The position numbers and the translations under genes were made by a program. This document shows, piece by piece, positions 7,303 to 13,196 of a DNA stretch of 17,419 nt. Source of the stretch: an uncultured Prevotellaceae bacterium (GTDB lineage Bacteria > Bacteroidota > Bacteroidia > Bacteroidales > Bacteroidaceae). The stretch lies in NCBI GenBank assembly GCA_946407325.1, contig CAMJNN010000020.1, forward strand, positions 1 to 17,419. Direction: 5' to 3'. The notes beneath the pieces were generated by a model. The model had not been told where the DNA came from, ran no database searches, and was given only the letters and a program-made list of their open reading frames with translations. Within the stretch, counting starts at the first letter, position 1. Each line of letters opens with the position of its first letter.

Positions 7303-7737
7303 TCAGCTCTTTCCCGTGTGTCCAAAACCACCGGCACCACGATCGGTCTCATCGAGGGTTTCAACCTCTACCCACTCAGCTTGCTCATGACGGGCTATGA
7401 CCATCTGTGCCACACGCTCGCCATCGTTCACCACAAACTCTTCCTGTGAAAGATTAATCAGAATGATGCATATCTCGCCACGATAGTCGGCGTCAATCGT
7501 GCCAGGTGAATTCAGTACGGTGATACCCTTCTTGATGGCCAGTCCGCTACGTGGACGAACTTGTGCCTCATAGCCTGCAGGCAGGGAGATAAAGAGGCCA
7601 GTAGGTATCAAAGCTCTCTGCATGGGAGCCAGGACTACAGGCTCGTCAAGGTTGGCTCGCAAGTCAACGCCAGCTGACTGGATAGTAGCATATTGTGGCA
7701 ACTGATGGTGCGATTTATTGATTATTTGTACCTTCAT
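7303..7737 (-). CDS. dut: dUTP diphosphatase (trimeric dUTPase)
   Basis: This 144-residue enzyme hydrolyses dUTP to dUMP and pyrophosphate, keeping uracil out of DNA and supplying dUMP for dTMP synthesis. All five dUTPase motifs are present in order: SAGVDLRA (21-28), [11 protein letters not shown] (61-71), [14 protein letters not shown] (76-89, likely catalytic D82), GERVAQMVI (106-114) and [10 protein letters not shown] (133-142). The complete motif 5 indicates the homotrimeric type. It is the first gene of a five-gene minus-strand operon and is divergent from dgt, another dNTP hydrolase, across 94 bp. Confidence 0.96.
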   Translation of the reverse strand: MKVQIINKSHHQLPQYATIQSAGVDLRANLDEPVVLAPMQRALIPTGLFISLPAGYEAQVRPRSGLAIKKGITVLNSPGTIDADYRGEICIILINLSQEEFVVNDGERVAQMVIARHEQAEWVEVETLDETDRGAGGFGHTGKS

Positions 7738-7763
7738 AACACATAAGTTTTACTAATTAGTTG

Positions 7764-7771
7764 CGAAAATA
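7764..7771 (-). promoter_or_regulatory. Possible -7 box of the dut operon promoter
   Basis: On the minus strand this reads TATTTTCG, one base from TAnnTTTG. It lies about 27 bp before the dut start codon, a reasonable distance for a Bacteroidota promoter. I could not find a convincing -33 element, so this is a weak call. Confidence 0.3.
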
Positions 7772-7794
7772 ATGCTTTTCTCCCATATATTTTA

Positions 7795-7802
7795 TACTTT
7801 TG
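7795..7802 (+). promoter_or_regulatory. -7 box of the dgt promoter
   Basis: TACTTTTG is an exact match to the Bacteroidota -7 consensus TAnnTTTG, 29 bp before the dgt ATG. The -33 element at the expected distance is poor (AATG around 7771-7774). Confidence 0.45.
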
Positions 7803-7831
7803 TAGTTAATTTACACTAAGAGGATGAAAAA

Positions 7832-9151
7832 ATGGAATGGAGTAAACTGATTTCCGCCAAAAGATTCGGGTTAGAAGAGTTTCATGAGGAGAGGCATGAG
7901 AACCGTACGGAGTTCCAGCGTGACTTCGACAGACTGATTTTCTCTCCTCCTTTCAGGAGACTGCAGAACAAGACACAGGTATTCCCTTTGCCAGGGAGCG
8001 TGTTCGTGCACAACCGTCTGACACACAGCATAGAAGTGTCGTGCGTGGGTCGCTCGTTGGGCAATGATGTGGCCAAGGGTATCTTGGACAGGGAGCCTGC
8101 CCTGCAAAGTACCAACCTGCCTGAGATAGGTGCCATCGTGTCGGCTGGATGCCTGGCACACGACTTGGGCAATCCGCCTTTCGGTCATTTTGGCGAGAAG
8201 GCTTTCTCCACTTTCTTCTCAGAAGGCAAGGGGTTGGTACTAAAAAGTCAACTAAGGGAGGACCAATGGAACGACCTTACCCACTTTGAGGGCAATGCTA
8301 ATACCTTCAGATTGCTGACTCATCAGTTTGAGGGACGCAGGAAGGGTGGCTTCGTGCTGACCTACTCTACCTTGGCCAGTATCGTAAAATATCCCTTTTC
8401 ATCGAATTTTGCCAACAAAAAAGGCAAATTTGGCTTCTTCACTTCCGAGCGTAGCAGCTATGAACTCATAGCCGAGGCGTTGGGCATCAAGATACTGGGC
8501 GACCAGATATATGCCCGTCACCCGCTGGTTTATCTAGTGGAAGCTGCTGATGATATCTGCTATGAGATTATGGATATAGAAGATTCGTTTAAGTTGAAGA
8601 TACTCTCGTTAGAGGACACGAAAGACCTGCTGTTAAGCTATTTCACGGAAGAACGTAGGGCAAAGTTGGAGAAGATGCTAAAAATGGTGAGCGACGAGAA
8701 CGAACAGATAGCTTACCTGCGCTCTAACGTGATAGGACTACTGACGAACGAGTGTACTCAAACCTTCTTGGACAACGAGGAGAAGATTCTGAATGGTGAG
8801 TTTGAAGGATCGTTGATCAGTCATATCTCCGAACAGCCTGCCAACGCCTACAAGCACTGCTGCAAGGTGGCTTACGAACGTATATACAAATCGCGTGATG
8901 TGGTGGACATCGAGGTGGCTGGTTTCCGCATCATCGGTACGTTGATAGAGTTGATGACGGATGCGGTACTTTCGCCCGACAAGGCTTATTCGCAGTTGCT
9001 TATCAACAGAGTATCGAGCCAGTATAATATGAAATCGCCTGAACTCTTCGACAGGATCCAGGCGGTGTTGGACTATGTGTCGGGCATGACGGATGTCTTT
9101 GCACTCGACCTCTACAGGAAGCTTAACGGTAACAGCTTACCGGCTGTCTAA
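7832..9151 (+). CDS. dgt: Deoxyguanosinetriphosphate triphosphohydrolase (dGTPase)
   Basis: This 439-residue HD-domain enzyme releases tripolyphosphate from dGTP (and perhaps other dNTPs), trimming the DNA precursor pool. The metal site is visible as H65 (in RLTHSIEVS) and H110-D111 (HDLGNPPFGHFGE); EGNANTFRLL matches the EGNAQ motif of bacterial dGTPases. It is shorter than E. coli Dgt (about 505) and resembles the form common in Bacteroidota and Firmicutes. The ATG at 7832 has a purine-rich AGAGGA 8 bp upstream; the ATG at 7824 is out of frame. It is a single-gene unit ending at the terminator at 9169-9206. Some HD dNTPases act in phage defence by draining dNTPs, but nothing in this setting argues for that. 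Confidence 0.93.
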   Translation: MEWSKLISAKRFGLEEFHEERHENRTEFQRDFDRLIFSPPFRRLQNKTQVFPLPGSVFVHNRLTHSIEVSCVGRSLGNDVAKGILDREPALQSTNLPEIGAIVSAGCLAHDLGNPPFGHFGEKAFSTFFSEGKGLVLKSQLREDQWNDLTHFEGNANTFRLLTHQFEGRRKGGFVLTYSTLASIVKYPFSSNFANKKGKFGFFTSERSSYELIAEALGIKILGDQIYARHPLVYLVEAADDICYEIMDIEDSFKLKILSLEDTKDLLLSYFTEERRAKLEKMLKMVSDENEQIAYLRSNVIGLLTNECTQTFLDNEEKILNGEFEGSLISHISEQPANAYKHCCKVAYERIYKSRDVVDIEVAGFRIIGTLIELMTDAVLSPDKAYSQLLINRVSSQYNMKSPELFDRIQAVLDYVSGMTDVFALDLYRKLNGNSLPAV

Positions 9152-9168
9152 TTATCATACCACTTAGG

Positions 9169-9206
9169 TAAACAAAAAGCTCCCCTTGAGGGGAGCAATT
9201 TGTTTA
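9169..9206. terminator. Bidirectional terminator between dgt and the GlsB-like gene
   Basis: A perfect GCTCCCC/GGGGAGC stem (9179-9185 and 9190-9196) closes a TTGA loop. Outer arms TAAACAAA (9169-9176) and TTTGTTTA (9199-9206) extend it, giving a T-rich tail on either strand. It serves the convergent genes on both sides. Confidence 0.9.
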
Positions 9207-9219
9207 GTAGCTGGATTAT

Positions 9220-10212
9220 CTATTTTTCCGGATAGATTACTTTGTTTTGTCCGGAAGTAAACCTGGCAGCATTGGGTTCATTCTTGAGGAACGACTCTAC
9301 ATGCCTCATGCGTTTCTCTTCCAAGATCTCATCAACTGCAATCAGGATACCCGTCTCTTCTACATCGCCAAAGCCATAGTTGATGGCGGTGCCAAACATA
9401 CGCATGGTAGGACTGAGGTTCATATAAGCATTCACCAGAGGAGGAATGTTGTAGCCCATCTTGCGGATTTCGCTATGCAGTACCTTGTAGTCTTCCTTGA
9501 ATGTATCGTTAGGGAACAGTTTCGCCAACTCAGCCTCATCGCTCTCTATGACCAGCGGCTTCATAGGTGTAATCAGGTTCTCCTTGTCGCCAAAATGCTT
9601 GCGCAAGAAATAAAGGATCATGTCCCTACCCTTGCGGATGTAAGAAGGATACATGGTTACCTTGCCAAAGAAATACTTCACGTTGGGTTTGATAACCATT
9701 AAGGCGCCCAAGCCGTCCCAGAGGTTATCCAACGCAAACAAGCCCTTGCTGCCTGCCCTGGTCCCTTGATATTCCAAGGTCACAAAAGAACGAGCCAGTT
9801 CGATGGTGGTAGGCATATAATCTTTCAGAAATTTATCAGAGAAATGGAACATATGGGCAGTAGCCAACTTAGGTTGACCATTGGCATCAAACTGTACATC
9901 GGTACCTAAGATATATCGGTATCCACCTAAGATTACTTCTGACTCAGGATCCCATACAATCAACTGCTTGTAGGGATTCTCCATGGTATCGAATTCATCA
10001 ATATCCATCGACTTGCCCGTACCACCACCAGCAGCGCGAAAGGCTATCTCACGCAATCTACCAATCTCTTTCATGGTATTGGGGGCATTATGAGCGGTTA
10101 CAATGTATATCTGGTTATGACTCTTGTTGGTCATTCGCAAACGCTTGTCTTCCGTCAGTTCAGCTTTCAGCAATTCTCTGCTGATGGGTTGAATAATTTC
10201 TTCCTCTATCAT
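9220..10212 (-). CDS. glsB: Glycine N-acyltransferase, GlsB-like (GNAT/OlsB-type 'hemolysin')
   Basis: The 330-residue protein resembles the OlsB/GNAT-like acyltransferases that Bacteroidales annotations often call 'hemolysin'. In Bacteroides thetaiotaomicron the GlsB protein of this type transfers a 3-hydroxy fatty acyl group to glycine, the first step of glycine-lipid synthesis. Visible segments are IGRLREIAFRAAGGGTGKSM (about 51-70), the core VILGGYRYILG (about 94-104), IELARSFVTLEYQG with AGSKGLFALDNLWDGLGALM (137-172), and the C-terminal region with FGDVEETGILIAVDEI. No signal peptide is present; it should act at the cytoplasmic face of the inner membrane. It sits 29 bp after the GlsA-like gene, and the pair is the strongest argument for the assignment. 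A general lyso-ornithine-type N-acyltransferase is the alternative. Confidence 0.8.
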   Translation of the reverse strand: MIEEEIIQPISRELLKAELTEDKRLRMTNKSHNQIYIVTAHNAPNTMKEIGRLREIAFRAAGGGTGKSMDIDEFDTMENPYKQLIVWDPESEVILGGYRYILGTDVQFDANGQPKLATAHMFHFSDKFLKDYMPTTIELARSFVTLEYQGTRAGSKGLFALDNLWDGLGALMVIKPNVKYFFGKVTMYPSYIRKGRDMILYFLRKHFGDKENLITPMKPLVIESDEAELAKLFPNDTFKEDYKVLHSEIRKMGYNIPPLVNAYMNLSPTMRMFGTAINYGFGDVEETGILIAVDEILEEKRMRHVESFLKNEPNAARFTSGQNKVIYPEK

Positions 10213-10241
10213 AATCCGTCAACTTTCTTGCAGCAGTCTTT

Positions 10242-11084
10242 TCAGGCTTGCTGGGATATATTCAGTTTATAAACGATCTCTTTCACAAATTGTGCCCACT
10301 CGTTAGGGGTCTTGGTATTGTCAAAAGTCTGCCATGGAATGGGCTTGCCAATGGTTACGGTAAATGTCTTGTTCTTATTTCTGAACATCTCGTCTGCCAG
10401 GTATAGCATGGCAATATTGAACTTGATACCCAGCCACTTGCAGACATTGGCCAAGTTATAGAAAAAGTTGGAGTTCCTTCCGTCGAAATAGATAGGGACC
10501 ACATCACGCTGGTACTCCACACTCTTGCTCACAAAAGTCTTTTTCCAGGGCAGATCCTTAATCACTCCGTTCTGCTTTCTGGAGCAGATGCCTGCAGGAA
10601 ACATAATGAGCTGGTCTTCTTTCGAAGCGAAACCAGCCTCCACCTTACGTGGAAAATCCTTGGCTTGCTTACCTGTCTTATTGATGGGAATAAAAAAAGG
10701 AGCCAATCCGTGGAGATTCATCAACAGGTCGTTGACCAAAAACTTGATCTTACCCTGATAATGCTCGCCAATCACTGCTCCTAATGCCAAACCATCTTGT
10801 CCGCCCATCGGATGATTGGAAACAAAGGTATATAGCCGTCCGTCTTTTGGCAGGTTTTCCTCTCCTTTCACCACAATTTTATCGTTTAGGAAGTCAAGGG
10901 CTCCTTTTGCAAAATCCACTCCCTGCTTATCGCCTATCTGTGTCAGGAACGTGTTTAATTCATCTTGATGCACAATACGCTTCAAATAGGAAACAACAAA
11001 GCGAGGTATATATTTCGCCTTGTCGGGAGCTTTCTCTCGCAATACCTTGTCAATATCGATCAAAAAGACAGTATCGTCAGCCAT
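10242..11084 (-). CDS. glsA: O-acyltransferase, GlsA-like (PlsC/LPLAT family)
   Basis: The 280-residue protein has the lysophospholipid acyltransferase signature. The acyltransferase motif reads NHPMGGQDG with H91 and D97, so five residues separate His and Asp instead of the four in classical PlsC; from memory NHPxGGxDG is usual for this GlsA/OlsA-like subgroup. The second motif FPAGICSR (162-169) replaces the FPEGTRS of PlsC. In B. thetaiotaomicron GlsA adds a second acyl chain to N-acyl glycine made by GlsB, giving the mature glycine lipid. No long membrane helix is evident, so it is likely peripheral to the inner membrane. It is the first gene of the two-gene unit, with a promoter candidate at 11110-11140. 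Confidence 0.8.
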   Translation of the reverse strand: MADDTVFLIDIDKVLREKAPDKAKYIPRFVVSYLKRIVHQDELNTFLTQIGDKQGVDFAKGALDFLNDKIVVKGEENLPKDGRLYTFVSNHPMGGQDGLALGAVIGEHYQGKIKFLVNDLLMNLHGLAPFFIPINKTGKQAKDFPRKVEAGFASKEDQLIMFPAGICSRKQNGVIKDLPWKKTFVSKSVEYQRDVVPIYFDGRNSNFFYNLANVCKWLGIKFNIAMLYLADEMFRNKNKTFTVTIGKPIPWQTFDNTKTPNEWAQFVKEIVYKLNISQQA

Positions 11085-11109
11085 GCAATCTTACTATTCG
11101 ATTTGGGTG

Positions 11110-11140
11110 CAAATTTAAACTATCTTTTGGATATCTAAAA
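11110..11140 (-). promoter_or_regulatory. Putative glsA-glsB promoter
   Basis: On the minus strand the -7 box reads TAAATTTG (11117 to 11110), a perfect TAnnTTTG match. After a 19-bp spacer the -33 position reads TTTT (11140 to 11137) instead of TTTG. The start point would fall near 11103, about 19 nt before the glsA ATG. Confidence 0.5.
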
Positions 11141-11316
11141 GAATTTTCAAAGAAATTGCGACAAAAAGATACCATAATCGAGTATTATATGCCTCGTAAG
11201 ACAATAAACATGGCTCTTATGTGAAGAAATGAGGCATCCTTAGACAAGGAGAGAGAGGGAAAACTTGCCCCACCAAAAACAAATATTTAAAGAATGCTCA
11301 TTTTCAGGCAAATAAC

Positions 11317-11338
11317 TTTTCAACAAGCCTGTTGAAAA
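11317..11338. repeat. 9-bp perfect hairpin upstream of mraZ
   Basis: TTTTCAACA (11317-11325) and TGTTGAAAA (11330-11338) form a perfect stem with loop AGCC. It lies 19 bp before the MraZ-type repeats. It could be a regulator site; as a terminator it would lack a GC-rich stem. Confidence 0.55.
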
Positions 11339-11356
11339 CTTTCTTTAAAAAAAGTT

Positions 11357-11386
11357 GTGTAAAAATGTGGGGAATTGTGGGGAATT
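11357..11386 (+). promoter_or_regulatory. Predicted MraZ operator: 10-bp phased direct repeats
   Basis: GTGGGGAATT occurs twice in perfect tandem (11367-11376, 11377-11386), preceded in the same 10-bp phase by a degenerate copy GTGTAAAAAT (11357-11366). MraZ proteins are known to bind GTGGG-like pentamers separated by 5 nt just upstream of their own gene, which is exactly this layout. The site is 38 bp before the mraZ ATG and would let MraZ repress the dcw operon. Confidence 0.7.
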
Positions 11387-11397
11387 ATGTAATTTTA
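11366..11397 (+). promoter_or_regulatory. Possible mraZ/dcw promoter overlapping the MraZ operator
   Basis: TAATTTTA (11390-11397) is one base from the TAnnTTTG -7 box. With a 20-bp spacer the -33 position falls on TGTG (11366-11369), a poor TTTG match. The spacer would be filled by the MraZ repeats, which suits repression by steric block. Confidence 0.4.
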
Positions 11398-11424
11398 CGC
11401 CCAAATATCATAAATAAGGTAATT

Positions 11425-11904
11425 ATGGCACAATTCTTAGGCAATATTGAAGCAAAAACTGACGCTAAGGGCAGGGTTTTCATCCCCTCTGGCTTCAGGA
11501 AATTGCTGCAAGCAGATGGCGAAGAGTGGCTGGTGTTACGTAAAGATGTTCACCAAGACTGCCTGGTGTTATACCCAGGAAGTGTTTGGAAAGAGACGCA
11601 GAACCAATTGCGTAGGAACCTGAACAAATGGAGCAAACGAGAGCAAAACATCTTCCGTCAGTTCGTTAGCGAAGCCGAAGTGATGACACCTGATGGCAAC
11701 GGACGCATTTTGTTGCCCAAACGATATCTGCAGATGGCTAACATCAAGAGCGATGTGCGCTTTATCGGTATGGATAACACCATAGAGATTTGGGCAAAGG
11801 AGACAGCTGACCAGCCATTCATGAGCAATGAAGAATTCAGCAACGCTCTGGAAGAAACCTTGGGAACCTTTCCGAGTGAAGCATTTTTAGATGAAATGGA
11901 ATGA
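11425..11904 (+). CDS. mraZ: Division/cell-wall cluster transcriptional repressor MraZ
   Basis: The 159-residue protein has two SpoVT/AbrB-like halves: AKTDAKGRVFIPSGFRKLL (residues 10-28) and DGNGRILLPKRYL (about 90-102). These DxxGRxxxP repeats are the DNA-contacting motifs of MraZ, an oligomeric cytoplasmic repressor of its own operon. The ATG at 11425 starts at the conserved MAQFLGNIEAK; the in-frame upstream extension to 11332 runs through the operator and is rejected. The stop overlaps the rsmH start by 4 bp (ATGA). It is the first gene of the dcw cluster here, preceded by tandem GTGGGGAATT repeats that it should bind. Confidence 0.95.
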   Translation: MAQFLGNIEAKTDAKGRVFIPSGFRKLLQADGEEWLVLRKDVHQDCLVLYPGSVWKETQNQLRRNLNKWSKREQNIFRQFVSEAEVMTPDGNGRILLPKRYLQMANIKSDVRFIGMDNTIEIWAKETADQPFMSNEEFSNALEETLGTFPSEAFLDEME

Positions 11905-12824
11905 TGAAGGAGAATGAGCAAATCTACCACGTACCCGTATTGCTGGGGCAGAGTATCGAGGGACTGAACATCGAACCTGCCGGCATCTATGTGGACGTAA
12001 CATTCGGTGGAGGCGGTCATTCGAAAGAAATCCTAAAGCACCTGGGCAAGGACGGTCGGTTGCTTAGCTTCGACCAGGACGCTGATGCTGAAAGGAACAT
12101 CATGGACGATAAAAGATTTACTTTTGTACGCAGCAACTTCAGGTACCTGCAAAACTTTTTGCGATACTACGGAGTGGAACAGATAGACGGATTGTTGGCC
12201 GATTTGGGTGTTTCGTCACACCACTTCGACGAGAGTGAGCGAGGTTTCTCCTTTCGTGCCGACGGTCCTTTGGACATGCGAATGAACAAGCGGGCAGGAC
12301 TGACTGCCGCAGATGTAGTGAATGACTATTCAGAAGAAAAGTTGGCCGATGTGTTCTACCTATACGGAGAGCTGAAAAATAGCAGAAAGCTGGCCAACAT
12401 CATCTGCAAGGCAAGGGAAAAGCAAAAGATAGATACCATCAATGCCTTTCTTGAAGTCATCAAACCTCTTTTCAACAAAGACAGGGAAAAGAAGGAACTG
12501 GCAAAGGTGTTTCAGGCCTTACGCATTGAGGTGAACCAGGAGATGGAAGCCTTGAAAGAGATGTTGCAAGCCGCGACACAAGTGCTGAAGCCACATGGCC
12601 GACTGGTAGTGATTACCTATCACTCGCTGGAAGACCGCATGGTAAAGAACCTGATGAAAACAGGCAATGTGGAGGGCAAAGCCAACAAGGACTTCTACGG
12701 TAGGGTGAATACCCCCTATGCATTGGTGAACAATAAGGTGATTGTGCCTACTGATGAAGAAATAGAACGTAATCCCAGAAGCAGAAGTGCTAAGCTGAGG
12801 ATTGCTGAAAGAGCAGATAATTGA
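11901..12824 (+). CDS. rsmH: 16S rRNA (cytosine(1402)-N(4))-methyltransferase
   Basis: This 307-residue SAM-dependent enzyme (formerly MraW) methylates N4 of C1402 in the decoding centre of 16S rRNA. Family motifs are HVPVLLGQSIEGL (10-22), the SAM-binding VDVTFGGGGHSKEIL (31-45), GLLADLGVSSHHFD and RGFSFRADGPLDMRMN in the middle, ITYHSLEDRMVK near 240-250 and the end NPRSRSAKLRIAER. The first ATG makes a 4-bp overlap with mraZ; a second ATG directly adjacent (11904) is equally possible and changes the protein by one residue. Its place between mraZ and ftsL is the standard dcw order. Confidence 0.96.
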   Translation: MMKENEQIYHVPVLLGQSIEGLNIEPAGIYVDVTFGGGGHSKEILKHLGKDGRLLSFDQDADAERNIMDDKRFTFVRSNFRYLQNFLRYYGVEQIDGLLADLGVSSHHFDESERGFSFRADGPLDMRMNKRAGLTAADVVNDYSEEKLADVFYLYGELKNSRKLANIICKAREKQKIDTINAFLEVIKPLFNKDREKKELAKVFQALRIEVNQEMEALKEMLQAATQVLKPHGRLVVITYHSLEDRMVKNLMKTGNVEGKANKDFYGRVNTPYALVNNKVIVPTDEEIERNPRSRSAKLRIAERADN

Positions 12825-12836
12825 CAATACACAAAT

Positions 12837-13184
12837 ATGGCTGATAAAGAAAAGAAGGAGAAAGAGAAGAAGAGAATGGGTGCCTGGCTGAGCAGCATCT
12901 TAGGTGGTGACATTTTGGCTAACGAAATGTTCCGCAAGCAATGGAAGCTGATGGTGCTCATCATGGTGCTGATCCTTTTCTACATCGACAACCGTTATTC
13001 TTGTCAGCAACAGCTCATTGAGTTAGACAAGCTGAAAGTAGAGCTGACCGACGTGAAATATGATGCTTTGACACGAAGCTCAGAACTGATGGAGAAGAGC
13101 AGGCAGTCGAAGATACAAGAATTTATTGAAAGTAAACAAAGCGAGTTGGAGATAGCTACCACTCCACCTTATTTAATTAAATAG
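12837..13184 (+). CDS. ftsL: FtsL-like cell division protein
   Basis: The 115-residue protein is a small bitopic membrane protein: a Lys/Glu-rich cytoplasmic start (DKEKKEKEKKR), an amphipathic stretch, one transmembrane helix around residues 37-51 (KLMVLIMVLILFYI), and a periplasmic coiled-coil-like tail rich in Leu, Lys and Glu. This matches the FtsL-like proteins found at this place in Bacteroidota dcw clusters. FtsL bridges FtsQ/FtsB to FtsW/FtsI in the divisome. Sequence conservation in the family is low, so the call rests on topology and on the position between rsmH and the PBP gene (gaps of 12 bp on each side). Confidence 0.82.
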   Translation: MADKEKKEKEKKRMGAWLSSILGGDILANEMFRKQWKLMVLIMVLILFYIDNRYSCQQQLIELDKLKVELTDVKYDALTRSSELMEKSRQSKIQEFIESKQSELEIATTPPYLIK

Positions 13185-13196
13185 GAATAAACAGAT

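Larger units (their letters stand above)
11085..11424. other. 340-bp intergenic region between glsA and mraZ
   Basis: No gene is seen here. It holds a promoter candidate for glsA (minus strand, 11110-11140), an imperfect palindrome at 11124-11141, a long-range inverted repeat at 11189-11195/11231-11237, a 9-bp hairpin at 11317-11338, and the mraZ operator and promoter candidates at 11357-11397. The open frame that runs upstream of the mraZ ATG from 11332 crosses the operator and hairpin and is not coding. Confidence 0.7.

Noticed and set aside
7832..9151. dgt as part of an anti-phage module
   Set aside because: It stands alone with a housekeeping neighbour (dut) and no defence-type genes nearby; the motifs fit ordinary bacterial dGTPase.
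11332..11424. N-terminal extension of mraZ by 31 codons
   Set aside because: It runs through the hairpin and the MraZ repeats, and the family starts at the MAQFLGNIE segment at 11425.
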